From Compostibacillus humi (GTDB lineage: Bacteria; Bacillota; Bacilli; Bacillales; Amphibacillaceae): a stretch of 40,825 nucleotides of DNA. The notes beneath the pieces were generated by a model, which was not told the origin of the DNA, searched no databases, and saw only the letters and a list, made by a program, of their open reading frames with translations. Both the position numbers and the translations under genes were made by a program. Below, one piece after another: positions 16,668 to 25,192 of this stretch (position 1 is the first letter of the stretch; every line of letters starts with the position of its first letter). The stretch lies in the NCBI RefSeq assembly GCF_014637175.1, contig NZ_BMEV01000028.1:1-40825 (forward strand). The letters are read 5' to 3'.

Positions 16668-16694
16668 CGGAGGGTTATACCCCTCCCTTTTTTA
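16668..16694 (+). terminator. Intrinsic terminator after the soluble chemoreceptor gene
   Basis: GGAGGG (16669-16674) pairs with CCCTCC (16681-16686) around TTATAC and is followed by CTTTTTT. Confidence 0.8.
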
Positions 16695-16723
16695 AATTTT
16701 TCTCTAAAGGAGCAGGTGAAACA

Positions 16724-17278
16724 ATGTATTTAGATGAGATGCTGGCATTTAATAAACGATTTGTGGAAAACAAAGAATACGAATTGTATAAAACGGATAC
16801 GTATCCGAATAAACGGATGGTCATTTTTACGTGCATGGAGTCCCGGCTCGTCGAACTTCTCCACCGGGCGCTAAATATTCAAAATGGTGACGTAAAAATA
16901 ATTAAAAATGCCGGAGCAATAATCCGGAAACCCTTTGATACGGTCATGAAAAGCATTTTAGTTGCCATTTATAAATTAAAAGCCGAAGAAGTAGTCATTA
17001 TCGGCCATCATGACTGCGGCATGTCCAATGTTGACATTGAAGCACTAAAAAAAGAAATGGTAAACAGGGGAATTCCGGAATCAACTCTAGATATACTTGA
17101 ACATTGTGGAATTCACTTGGACGAAGAGTTCCATGGTTTTAACACGGTGGAGGAATCCGTCTTGAAAAGCGTTCAAATTGTAAGGGAACATCCGCTGCTG
17201 CCGGAAGGAATCAAAGTTCATGGGCTCGTCATCGATCCGGAAACGGGGAAAGTGGACGTTGTAACGAGGGGGGATTAA
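16724..17278 (+). CDS. Beta-carbonic anhydrase-like protein (YtiB type)
   Basis: A 184-residue cytoplasmic protein of the beta-carbonic anhydrase family, which interconverts CO2 and bicarbonate at a zinc site. The zinc ligands are C37 (FTCMESR), H95 and C98 (GHHDCGM), in the expected order. It most resembles B. subtilis YtiB. The usual CxDSR/CxDTR motif reads CMESR: the Asp of the Asp-Arg dyad is replaced by Glu39, with Arg41 retained. That Asp controls access to zinc and is nearly invariant, so activity could be altered. The ATG is preceded by AAAGGAG and AGGTG. A germination operon follows after 91 nt but has its own predicted promoter. Confidence 0.85.
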   Translation: MYLDEMLAFNKRFVENKEYELYKTDTYPNKRMVIFTCMESRLVELLHRALNIQNGDVKIIKNAGAIIRKPFDTVMKSILVAIYKLKAEEVVIIGHHDCGMSNVDIEALKKEMVNRGIPESTLDILEHCGIHLDEEFHGFNTVEESVLKSVQIVREHPLLPEGIKVHGLVIDPETGKVDVVTRGD

Positions 17279-17307
17279 TGAGAAATAAAAAATAATTGGT
17301 TTTTCAT

Positions 17308-17337
17308 TCATAAAATCCTCTGCTCCTCCACACACTA
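17308..17337 (+). promoter_or_regulatory. Predicted sigma-G promoter of the germinant receptor operon
   Basis: TCATA (17308-17312), an 18-nt spacer and CACACTA (17331-17337) match the sigma-G boxes gHATR and CATnHTA with one mismatch each. It lies 32 nt before the first start codon. Germinant receptor operons are known sigma-G targets in B. subtilis. Confidence 0.5.
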
Positions 17338-17369
17338 AACGGTAGAATTACTTTCTGGAGGATTTCGAG

Positions 17370-18869
17370 ATGCGAGGGAGCGGCAGCAATGATAAAAATA
17401 TTTTCCCTATGAAAATAGAGGAACTGGAAAAACTTTTGAAGAATCGGTTTGAAAATAATCCGGATTTAAGTTTTACCGTTTACGACCACGAAAATAAAAA
17501 AATTGCTGTATTTTTTATCAGCTATATTGTGGAAACCCAATGGGTCCATGAATCGCTAGTAAAGACATTACTAGAAGGAAACGAACCATGGACAAACAAA
17601 GCGATACTCAACAATATTCCCCTTGCTGAAGCGGAAAAGAAGAAGAAACTGCAAGAATTACTGGACGGACTTTTAATCGGCAAAGTATTTGTCTACATTG
17701 AAGGGGAAGATGCAGCCCTTTCCTATTTGCTGCTGAAAAAAGAAAAACGGTCCCTAGTGCAGGCAGAAACGGAATCGCTCGTTTTAGGCCCAAAAGTCGG
17801 TTTTACCGAATCCCTTATTACAAACTTGAATATGATCCGCTGGAATATTCGTTCAGAAAACCTCGTGATGGAAAAGTATACAGTCGGAAAACAAGAACCA
17901 AGGGAAGTGCGGCTCGTTTATATAAAATCCGTTGCAAACACTTCGGATATTAACACGATGCGTCAAAGATTGACAGAACTGGACATTGACAACGTGGATG
18001 ACAGTTCGGTATTAATGCAATATTTAGAGGATTCATCCCGGTCAATCTTTCCCCAGTTTCTGTCAACCGAATTGCCTGACCGGTTCTGCTACAGCATTTC
18101 CCGGGGGAGAATCGGGGTATTAGTGGAAAATAGTCCGACCTCTATCATTGCTCCTTCCACATTTTTTAGTTTTTTTGAATCAACCGAAGATTTATATATG
18201 CGCTGGAATGTCGGCTCATTTTTGCGCATTCTCAGATATTTGTCCTTTCTTCTCTCTACTTTGCTGACGCCAATTTATGTGTCCGTCGTTACCTTTCACT
18301 ATGAAATCATTCCGACATCTTTATTAGTAAATCTTGGCCAATCAAGGGCAGCAGTGCCCTTTCCCCCGATTTTGGAAGTATTAATCCTGGAATTGCTCAT
18401 TGAATTATTGCGGGAGTCCGGGGCAAGACTGCCGACAAAAGTCGGCCAGACCATTGGTATCGTTGGTGGTGTTGTCATCGGGACAGCAGCAGTGGAAGCC
18501 GGGATAACGAGCAATGTTCTCCTGATTGTCGTTGCCTTGAGCGCCCTTGCTTCTTTTACCGCCCCAAACTACTTAATGGGTACGACGGCTCGGCTAATTC
18601 GCTTTCCGATGATTTTTCTTGCTGGCACCCTTGGAATCGTCGGCATCGTATACGGGATGAGTTTTCTTGTTGTCCATCTGTTAAAGCTGACTTCCCTTGG
18701 CCGGCCGTATTTAGCGCCAATCTACCCTTTCCGCTGGGAAGATTTGAATAAAGTAATATTCCGGCTGCCGAATGATTTTCAAAATAAACGGTTTATATCC
18801 TATCGTCCCAAAAAAGCGATTCGGTACAGCAAAAAGGATGCGCGGAAAAAAAGAGATATTGATGAGTAG
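17370..18869 (+). CDS. Spore germination receptor A subunit (GerA family)
   Basis: A 499-residue GerA-family protein (family usually 480-540). The first 280 residues are mostly hydrophilic and include the conserved MRWNIRSENL and DINTMRQRLTELDID parts of the N-terminal domain. About five or six membrane helices follow, with LTPIYVSVVTFHYEIIPTSL, PFPPILEVLILELLIELLRE, GGVVIGTAAVEAG and the C-terminal PYLAPIYPFRWEDL. A, B and C subunits assemble in the spore inner membrane and trigger germination when a nutrient binds. GGAGGA lies 7 nt before the ATG. It is first of three genes (A-B-C order, as in gerA and gerB of B. subtilis rather than gerK). The germinant cannot be predicted. Confidence 0.95.
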   Translation: MRGSGSNDKNIFPMKIEELEKLLKNRFENNPDLSFTVYDHENKKIAVFFISYIVETQWVHESLVKTLLEGNEPWTNKAILNNIPLAEAEKKKKLQELLDGLLIGKVFVYIEGEDAALSYLLLKKEKRSLVQAETESLVLGPKVGFTESLITNLNMIRWNIRSENLVMEKYTVGKQEPREVRLVYIKSVANTSDINTMRQRLTELDIDNVDDSSVLMQYLEDSSRSIFPQFLSTELPDRFCYSISRGRIGVLVENSPTSIIAPSTFFSFFESTEDLYMRWNVGSFLRILRYLSFLLSTLLTPIYVSVVTFHYEIIPTSLLVNLGQSRAAVPFPPILEVLILELLIELLRESGARLPTKVGQTIGIVGGVVIGTAAVEAGITSNVLLIVVALSALASFTAPNYLMGTTARLIRFPMIFLAGTLGIVGIVYGMSFLVVHLLKLTSLGRPYLAPIYPFRWEDLNKVIFRLPNDFQNKRFISYRPKKAIRYSKKDARKKRDIDE

Positions 18870-18877
18870 GTGAATGT

Positions 18878-20002
18878 ATGGAGATTAACGTGAAAAAGAA
18901 ACCAGATTTGGAGTTTCAAGCTTTTTACGTATTTTTTCTCATTGCCTCCATACAGATTGGAGTAGGAATCTTAGGCGTGCCTAGAATTGTTTATCTCGAA
19001 GCAGAGCACGATGGATGGATTTCCATCCTGCTCTCCTATTTTTATATCGTTCTTGTTGTATGGACCATGATCTATATTTTAAGGCAATATAAAAATGCAG
19101 ATATTCTCGGAATTCAAGTAGATTTATTCGGAAAATGGATCGGCAAAATACTCGGAACGATTTATCTGATCTATTTTACCATTGGTTTATTATCCATCCT
19201 CATCACTTATATTGAAGTAGTAAAAGTCTATATTTTTCCGGATATGGATAATTACATTTTAGGCGGATTGCTGCTCATTCTTGCAATTTATACTGTACTT
19301 GGCGGAATTCGCATAGTTGTCGGTGTCTGTTTTATCTTTTTCTTCCTGACCCAATGGGTGCATCTCCTGCTGATTCAGCCGATATTAAACTTTGACATTC
19401 TTCATTTCCAGCCGGTTCTTAAAGCCTCTTTCAATGAAATTGTCAGCGGAGCAAAATCGACTTCCTATACAATGATGGGCTTTGAGCTTTTGTTTTTTAT
19501 TTATCCTTTTATTCAAAATAAGCAAAAGACGAATAAGGCGACTCAAACAGCTATTGGATTTTCGGCAGCTAAAACCCTGGTTTTAACAGTGGTTGCCATT
19601 GGCTATTTTAATGCCAGTCAATTAACGAGAAGGGAATGGCCCGTATTAGATTTATATAAGCTGCAAACCTTTTCTTTTGTTGAGCGCTTTGACTATGTCG
19701 TTGTTGCCGAGTGGATGATGGTTGTGATTCCGAATATTGTAATATTTATGTGGGTAATTACGTATGGCGCAAAACGTCTTTTTCAAATTTCGCAAAAAAC
19801 TACTCTATATATCGTCGCCATTATTTTATTTATTTGCATCATTCTCATCAGTGACCATTTTTTCATTCATAAAATCATCGATTTATCTTCTGCTATTGGC
19901 TTATGGATTGTCTATGTCTATCCTTTTCTCCTTTTGCCTTGGGTATGGATAAAAAATCGAAGCCGAAAAAGGAAAGGAAATGAAAAACATGCAAAAGCTT
20001 AA
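18878..20002 (+). CDS. Spore germination receptor B subunit (GerB family permease)
   Basis: A 374-residue integral membrane protein with about ten helices, belonging to the GerB spore-germination family of the amino acid/polyamine/organocation superfamily. Recognisable parts are the start of helix 1 (IQIGVGILGVPR, the substrate-site loop in APC transporters) and YTMMGFELLFFIYPFI in helix 6. In germinant receptors this subunit is thought to bind the nutrient. It starts 8 nt after the A-subunit stop, with TAGGTGA as ribosome binding site overlapping that stop, and its own 3' end overlaps the C-subunit gene by 23 nt. The specificity is unknown. Confidence 0.95.
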   Translation: MEINVKKKPDLEFQAFYVFFLIASIQIGVGILGVPRIVYLEAEHDGWISILLSYFYIVLVVWTMIYILRQYKNADILGIQVDLFGKWIGKILGTIYLIYFTIGLLSILITYIEVVKVYIFPDMDNYILGGLLLILAIYTVLGGIRIVVGVCFIFFFLTQWVHLLLIQPILNFDILHFQPVLKASFNEIVSGAKSTSYTMMGFELLFFIYPFIQNKQKTNKATQTAIGFSAAKTLVLTVVAIGYFNASQLTRREWPVLDLYKLQTFSFVERFDYVVVAEWMMVVIPNIVIFMWVITYGAKRLFQISQKTTLYIVAIILFICIILISDHFFIHKIIDLSSAIGLWIVYVYPFLLLPWVWIKNRSRKRKGNEKHAKA

Positions 20003-21128
20003 AATATTCCCGCTCCTTGCCCTGTTTACGTTCCTCGCTGCATGCGTTCAGACACAGGAACTGGAAACACTGGGAATTATTAATGCCCGCGGAGTTGATT
20101 TATACGAAGAAAGTAGTGACGAACTGCTGGAAACGACGTTAATCGTTTTTCAATTTGACATTCAGCATTCCGCTATGACGAATACGATTATTGAAAGGGG
20201 AAAAACGATTAAAGGAGCAAGAAAAAGGGCAGGCTATCATATGAGCTATAATCTCGTGCCGGGCCAAATCAGTGTGGAAATGTTTGGCAGGGAGCTGGCG
20301 GAACGGGGACTGTCCAGCTATTTAAATGGCCTTGTTAGGGATGCAAGGGATAACGAAACAGCCTATTTCGCCATTACAGACAGTACTGCAAAAGAGGTGC
20401 TGACGGCAGGACAGGAGAATGTGGCCATTAATATCGGGCAATATTTGCAAAACCTGATTGAAAAAGAAATGAATGATGGACGGCTGCCGGAAACTTCCAT
20501 TACCCATTTTGACCATATGCACACAGAAATTGGCATCGACCCGGTTTTGCCGATTATCGATTTAGTCAACAATAAACCAACATTGACAGGACTGGCCGTA
20601 TTTCAGGAAGATAAGTACGTTGACCGGATATCAATGAAAGATGCATTATTAGTCAACTTAATGAAAAAGACTTTAAAGGATACACGGATTGAAATAACCC
20701 TTCCTGCAAAACCTTTTGCACCCTATATCCAATTTGACCCTAAGGTTGATGTCGAGGAAATTTCACTAATGTTAACCATTTTGAAGGGCAAATCGAAAAT
20801 TTCCCTGACGGATAAGGAAAACTTGCAATACGAAACTGACATAAACTTAAGAATGAATTTAAACGAAATTTCCCGGTCTATAAAAATAAACGAAAAGAAT
20901 TTTAAGCTTCTTGAAAAGGAAATCGAAAAAAGTTTGAAAAAGGACTATGAAACATTGCTTAACAAACTGCAAGAAATAAATTCAGATGTAATTGGCTATG
21001 GTAAATATTATGCTGCAACATTGCGGGAAAAAGATTTAACGAATGAGGAATGGCGGGAAAAATTCCCGGAAATATCAGTTAAATATAATGTGAAAGTAAA
21101 AATAGTAAATCATGGAACGATTATGTAA
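19980..21128 (+). CDS. Spore germination receptor C subunit (Ger(x)C lipoprotein)
   Basis: A 382-residue lipoprotein of the Ger(x)C family (usual length 370-400). The signal peptide ends in FLAAC, giving Cys22 as the lipidated residue. The next conserved segment, ETLGIINARGVD, is typical of the mature N terminus. The C-terminal domain includes LEKEIEKSLKKDYETLLNKLQEINSDVIGYGKYY, a strongly conserved family region. It anchors on the outer face of the spore inner membrane. An ATG at 19980 is preceded by AAAGGAAAGGAA; a second ATG three codons on is less well spaced. It overlaps the B gene and ends the operon at a strong terminator. Confidence 0.95.
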   Translation: MKNMQKLKIFPLLALFTFLAACVQTQELETLGIINARGVDLYEESSDELLETTLIVFQFDIQHSAMTNTIIERGKTIKGARKRAGYHMSYNLVPGQISVEMFGRELAERGLSSYLNGLVRDARDNETAYFAITDSTAKEVLTAGQENVAINIGQYLQNLIEKEMNDGRLPETSITHFDHMHTEIGIDPVLPIIDLVNNKPTLTGLAVFQEDKYVDRISMKDALLVNLMKKTLKDTRIEITLPAKPFAPYIQFDPKVDVEEISLMLTILKGKSKISLTDKENLQYETDINLRMNLNEISRSIKINEKNFKLLEKEIEKSLKKDYETLLNKLQEINSDVIGYGKYYAATLREKDLTNEEWREKFPEISVKYNVKVKIVNHGTIM

Positions 21129-21177
21129 AAGGGGCTGTCCAGAAAGTCGTATTTCGACTTCTGGAAGCTCTTTTTTC
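21128..21177. terminator. Terminator between gerC and murG
   Basis: On the plus strand CCAGAA-AGTCG pairs with CGACTTCTGG around TATTT, extended by GGGGCT/AGCTC and followed by TTTTTT. The same hairpin with a TTTT tail on the other strand can stop murG transcription. It lies inside a possible miniature repeat element (21131-21249). Confidence 0.8.
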
Positions 21178-21249
21178 ATGTTTCAAAATCTTGATATATC
21201 AATATTCTTGTTTATCGCCTCTTTGGAAATTTTTACTTTTCGGACACCC
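21131..21249. repeat. Possible miniature inverted-repeat element
   Basis: GGGGCTGTCCAGAAAG at the left end resembles the reverse complement (AGGGTGTCCGAAAAG) of the right end, giving imperfect terminal inverted repeats about 119 nt apart. GGGGCTGTCC is a motif I associate with insertion sequence ends. There is no obvious target-site duplication and no coding content, so this is tentative. It contains the terminator between gerC and murG and a TTGATATATCAA palindrome. Confidence 0.3.
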
Positions 21250-21250
21250 T

Positions 21251-22321
21251 CTACTTCTTATTTTCCATAATAATGTCAATGACCCTTTCTTTCGCTTTGG
21301 TACTTTCATATTCTCTCATTTTATCGATCATTACCGGAGCTTCCTGCTTAAGGCGAAATAATTCACGTATAAAGCTGTCATTTGTCAGTTCTTCTTCCTC
21401 CAGCATGCGGGCATATTTTTTACTGGCAAAAGATTTGGCGTTATCAATTTGATCTCCTCGGCTTGCTGCCCGGGAAAGCGGGATAAGAAGCATCGGAATT
21501 CGCAGTGCTAAAAATTCGAAAATTGCATTTGCCCCCGCCCGGGATACGACATAATCCGTAATAGCGAATATATCTTTCAGTTCTTCATGAAGATATTCAT
21601 ATTGTAAATAACCTTCCCGGCGAATGTCCGTATCTACCTTTCCTTTTCCGCAAAGATGGATAATTTGGAAATTGTCCAGTAACACGGGGAGATTGTCCCG
21701 GACCGCCTGATTAATTTTTTCCGAACCGGCACTGCCGCCCATAATAAGCAGTACAGGCTTTTTTCCAGAAAAACCGGTAAATTGATATCCTTTCTCCTTC
21801 TCGCCTTGAAACAATTCGTCCCGGATGACCGCGCCGACATTTTCCGATTTTTTTGCCGGCAGATAGTTCAACGTTTCTGGAAAAGTTGTCAACACTTTTT
21901 TGGCAAAAGGAACAGACAATTTGTTTGCCAGTCCAGGTGTATAGTCGGATTCGTGAATAACAGCCGGGACCCCCCTTAATTTAGCTGCAACAACAACTGG
22001 TACGGAGACAAACCCTCCTTTGGAAAAAACGATGCTCGGTTTTCTCTTTCCGATAATCCGGTACGCCTCCAGCGTTCCTTTCATTACTTTAAATGGATCC
22101 TTTAAGTTTTCTTTAGATAGATACCGGCGAAGCTTTCCAGTCGATATTGGATAATATGTTACTTCAGGAATTTTTTCAATTAAGTCCCGCTCAATTCCAT
22201 GATGGGAGCCAATATAATCCACTTCCCAGCCCTTCTCCAAAAATACGGGAATTAAAGCCAAATTGACCATGACGTGGCCTGCTGTTCCGCCTCCGGTAAA
22301 TAATATCCGTTTCCTAGTCAT
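21251..22321 (-). CDS. murG: UDP-GlcNAc:lipid I N-acetylglucosaminyltransferase (MurG), stand-alone copy
   Basis: A 356-residue GT28 glycosyltransferase that adds GlcNAc to lipid I to form lipid II on the inner face of the membrane. The N-terminal glycine loop is GGGTAGHVM (10-18), the lipid-I side has FSKGGFVSVPVVVAAK and HESDYTPG (123-130), and the UDP-sugar side has MGGSAGSEKIN (194-204) and SRAGANAIFEFLALRIP. It sits outside any division and cell-wall cluster and carries HESD where many MurG proteins have HEQN, so it is probably a second murG paralogue of the kind found in Bacillus. The ATG follows GAAAGGAAGT. Being next to a germination operon may be coincidence. Confidence 0.85.
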   Translation of the reverse strand: MTRKRILFTGGGTAGHVMVNLALIPVFLEKGWEVDYIGSHHGIERDLIEKIPEVTYYPISTGKLRRYLSKENLKDPFKVMKGTLEAYRIIGKRKPSIVFSKGGFVSVPVVVAAKLRGVPAVIHESDYTPGLANKLSVPFAKKVLTTFPETLNYLPAKKSENVGAVIRDELFQGEKEKGYQFTGFSGKKPVLLIMGGSAGSEKINQAVRDNLPVLLDNFQIIHLCGKGKVDTDIRREGYLQYEYLHEELKDIFAITDYVVSRAGANAIFEFLALRIPMLLIPLSRAASRGDQIDNAKSFASKKYARMLEEEELTNDSFIRELFRLKQEAPVMIDKMREYESTKAKERVIDIIMENKK

Positions 22322-22337
22322 TATGTACTTCCTTTCT

Positions 22338-22365
22338 TTGCCTTTTTGAAAATAAAGGTTATAAT
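22338..22365 (+). promoter_or_regulatory. Predicted sigma-A promoter of the MATE exporter gene
   Basis: TTGCCT (22338-22343), a 16-nt spacer and a perfect TATAAT (22360-22365). The 5' leader would be about 50 nt and includes CTATG/CATAG just before the ribosome binding site, a weak hairpin. Confidence 0.45.
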
Positions 22366-22421
22366 TATCCTCATGCCGTATAAGTCTCTATGCTTATTAT
22401 ACATAGGAGGAAGATTTTACG

Positions 22422-23804
22422 ATGTATGAAACATCTTCCATTACCGAGAAAATAAAACTTTTTGTCATCATTTTCGTTCCTATCTTTGTTACCCAAATTA
22501 GCCTCTTTCTGATGAACTTTTTTAACACCATTATGTCCGGCCAGGCCGGGGCAAAGGATCTGGCTGGGGTTGCCATCGGAACGAGTCTATGGGTGCCGAT
22601 TTATACCGGGATGTATGGCATTCTTTTGGCAGTCACCCCCATTATAGCTCAGCTTACAGGAGCAAAGAAACAAAAAGAGATAAAAGAAAGCATGCAGCAA
22701 GCCATCTATGTGGCAATATTTCTTGGGATTTTCGTAATTATTTTGGGAGCTCTTCTTTTGGATCCGGTATTGCAAGTAATGAATTTGCAGCAGGATGTGG
22801 AGAGAATTGCCAAATATTATTTGTTCGCGCTAAGTTTAGGCATTATTCCATATTTTATTTTTAATACGCTGCGGAATTTTATGGATGCTTTAGGCAGAAC
22901 GAGAATGTCCATGGCAATTATTCTTCTTACTTTGCCAGTCAATATTGTATTGAATTACATATTCATATTTGGGAAATTCGGTTTGCCGAAAATGGGCGGA
23001 ATCGGCGCCGGACTGGCAACGGCGATGACGTATTGGATCAATTGCATTATCGCTGTCGTTTGTGTGTATGCTCTTACTCCGTTTCGTTCCTACCATATTT
23101 TTAAAAATTGGAAAAAGCCGATTTTTAAGCAATGGAAAGAACAGCTGACGGTTGGTCTGCCGATTGGATCTGCCCTGTTTTTGGAAACGAGTATTTTTTC
23201 GGCTGTAACAATTTTAATGAGCGGATATGGAACAAATACGATTGCTGCGCATCAGGCGGCGATGAACTTTTCTTCATTGCTTTATATGATTCCATTAAGC
23301 GTTGGCATGGCATTAACGATTGCCGTCGGTTATGAAGTCGGAGCAAACCGGCTGAAGGACGCCCGGACATATACAAATATCGGCATAAGCTGCTCCTTAT
23401 TAATGGCCGTCTTTAATAGTGTTATTTTATTTGTTTTCAAGGAACCGGTCGCTTCCTTATATCATACCGATACCGAAGTAATCGAGTTAACGAGCAAGTT
23501 TCTTATTCTTGCCATATTTTATCAGCTGGCGGACAGCTTTGGCGCACCAATCCAAGGGGTGCTGCGGGGATATAAAGACGTACGGATTCTTTTTTTCATT
23601 GCCATCGTTTCTTATTGGCTTATCGGGCTGCCAATCGGATGGATTTTCGCAAACTATACTGCGCTGGAAGCTTTTGGCTATTGGATTGGAATTACGATTG
23701 GCCTGACATGCGGCGCCATTGCTCTCCTATGGCGGCAGTTTTATATCCAGAAACAATACGCTTTTAAATCATCTCAACTATATGAAAGTAGGAACGTACG
23801 TTAA
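22422..23804 (+). CDS. MATE family multidrug efflux transporter
   Basis: A 460-residue protein with about 12 membrane helices in two related halves, as in NorM-type MATE exporters, which use Na+ or H+ gradients to expel cationic drugs. Typical elements are FNTIMSGQAGAKDLAGVAIG in helix 1-2, TPIIAQLTGAKKQKEI, NTLRNFMDALGRTRMSM, and in the second half AHQAAMNFSSLLYMIPLSVG and QLADSFGAPIQGVLRGYKD. The ATG is 11 nt after TAGGAGGA. It is transcribed divergently from murG and convergently with odhB. The 90 nt after its stop contain nothing I can name before the odhB terminator. Confidence 0.92.
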   Translation: MYETSSITEKIKLFVIIFVPIFVTQISLFLMNFFNTIMSGQAGAKDLAGVAIGTSLWVPIYTGMYGILLAVTPIIAQLTGAKKQKEIKESMQQAIYVAIFLGIFVIILGALLLDPVLQVMNLQQDVERIAKYYLFALSLGIIPYFIFNTLRNFMDALGRTRMSMAIILLTLPVNIVLNYIFIFGKFGLPKMGGIGAGLATAMTYWINCIIAVVCVYALTPFRSYHIFKNWKKPIFKQWKEQLTVGLPIGSALFLETSIFSAVTILMSGYGTNTIAAHQAAMNFSSLLYMIPLSVGMALTIAVGYEVGANRLKDARTYTNIGISCSLLMAVFNSVILFVFKEPVASLYHTDTEVIELTSKFLILAIFYQLADSFGAPIQGVLRGYKDVRILFFIAIVSYWLIGLPIGWIFANYTALEAFGYWIGITIGLTCGAIALLWRQFYIQKQYAFKSSQLYESRNVR

Positions 23805-23895
23805 TCTTTTGCAATCAGCACGAAACGAAAAACAGCTTAAACTTAAATCTGCAAAAAACAATTAAATTAAAGGATTTCCCTATTCGATTAAAAAG

Positions 23896-23937
23896 AAAAA
23901 ACCCTGTACTTGACCGACGTCAAATACAGGGTTTATT
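23896..23937 (-). terminator. Intrinsic terminator after odhAB
   Basis: AAACCCTGTA (23899-23908) pairs with TACAGGGTTT (23925-23934), and TTGAC/GTCAA extends the stem inside. On the minus strand a T-rich tract follows; the plus strand tail (ATTCGTT) is weaker but could also serve the MATE gene. Confidence 0.85.
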
Positions 23938-23947
23938 CGTTCATCTA

Positions 23948-25192
23948 TTACCCTTCTAATAATAAAGTTTCCGGGTCTTCGAGCATTTCTTTGATTCGTA
24001 CGAGGAAACTTACTGCTTCTTTTCCGTCGACAATGCGGTGGTCGTAGGAAAGTGCCAAGTACATCATCGGACGAACTTGAATCGTATCATCCGGCATAAC
24101 AACCGCACGTTTTACGATGTTGTGCATTCCTAAAATACCGACTTGCGGCGCATTTAAGATTGGCGTAGACATCATCGAACCAAAAATACCGCCATTTGTG
24201 ATTGAGAAGGTTCCGCCTTGCAGATCGCTAAGCTCGAGCTTGCCTTCCCTTGCCTTTTTGCTTAAGTCAGCAATCGCTTTTTCGATTCCGGCAAATGTTA
24301 AACGATCCGCATCACGAACAACTGGCACAACTAATCCTTCGTCTGTCGATACGGCAACACCGATATCATAGAATTTCTTCACGACAATTTCATTTCCTTG
24401 AATTTCCGCATTTAAAAGCGGGAACTCTTTCAATGCCCCGACAACAGCTTTTGTGAAGAAAGACATGAATCCGAGTTTAACACCGTGTTTTTCAAGGAAT
24501 TTGTCTTTCCGTTGCTTCCGGAGTTCGATAATTGCGGTCATGTCTACTTCGTTAAAGGTTGTCAGCATCGCTGCTTCGTGCTGGACATTGACTAAGTTCT
24601 TCGCAATCGTTTGCCGGCGGCGGGACATTTTGATTCTTTCTACCGGTTTTGTAAATTCTTGTGCTGCTGGTTTAGCCGCAGATTTGCTTGCTTTTTCTTG
24701 TTTAGGTGCCGTCTTGGCTTGAGCAGCTGCTTCCACGTCTTCCGGACGGATGCGGCCTAATGGATCAACAGGCTGGACAGAGCTGAGATCAATATTTAAT
24801 TCCCGAGCCCGTTTTCTTGCTGCTGGTGTTGCGATAACACCTGCATTTCCTGCAGGCTCTTGTGCTGCCGGTGCAGCCGGCTTCGCTTCTTCTTTTTTCT
24901 CTGGAGCTTCTTCCGCTTGTTTTGGTGCAGATTCCGTCTGTACTGCCCCAGGAGTTCCGCTTTCATCCAATTTCGCAATGACGTCCCCTACAGATACGTC
25001 AGCGCCTTCTTCTTGCACAATTTCCGTAATGACACCAGAAAACTCAGAGTTTACTTCCACGTTGACTTTATCGGTTTCCAGCTCTACTACCGGATCTCCC
25101 TTTTCGACTTTATCTCCGACTTTGACTAACCATTCTGCTATCGTTCCTTCGGTAATGGATTCTGCTAATTCTGGAATTTTAATTTCTTGCAC
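23948..25192 (-). CDS. odhB: Dihydrolipoyl succinyltransferase (E2 of 2-oxoglutarate dehydrogenase)
   Basis: The 414-residue E2 core of the 2-oxoglutarate dehydrogenase complex. A single lipoyl domain (1-77) has its lipoylated Lys42 in [10 protein letters not shown] flexible Ala/Pro/Glu/Lys-rich linker (78-115) follows, then the E3-binding domain (about 119-155, [15 protein letters not shown]). The catalytic domain (about 185-412) carries His385 and Asp389 in [12 protein letters not shown]. It transfers succinyl groups to CoA in the TCA cycle. The start is GTG, 7 nt after GGAGGAA, and lies inside the end of odhA (14-nt overlap), so translation is probably coupled. A strong terminator follows, and no lpd gene is adjacent. 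Confidence 0.96.
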   Translation of the reverse strand: MQEIKIPELAESITEGTIAEWLVKVGDKVEKGDPVVELETDKVNVEVNSEFSGVITEIVQEEGADVSVGDVIAKLDESGTPGAVQTESAPKQAEEAPEKKEEAKPAAPAAQEPAGNAGVIATPAARKRARELNIDLSSVQPVDPLGRIRPEDVEAAAQAKTAPKQEKASKSAAKPAAQEFTKPVERIKMSRRRQTIAKNLVNVQHEAAMLTTFNEVDMTAIIELRKQRKDKFLEKHGVKLGFMSFFTKAVVGALKEFPLLNAEIQGNEIVVKKFYDIGVAVSTDEGLVVPVVRDADRLTFAGIEKAIADLSKKAREGKLELSDLQGGTFSITNGGIFGSMMSTPILNAPQVGILGMHNIVKRAVVMPDDTIQVRPMMYLALSYDHRIVDGKEAVSFLVRIKEMLEDPETLLLEG

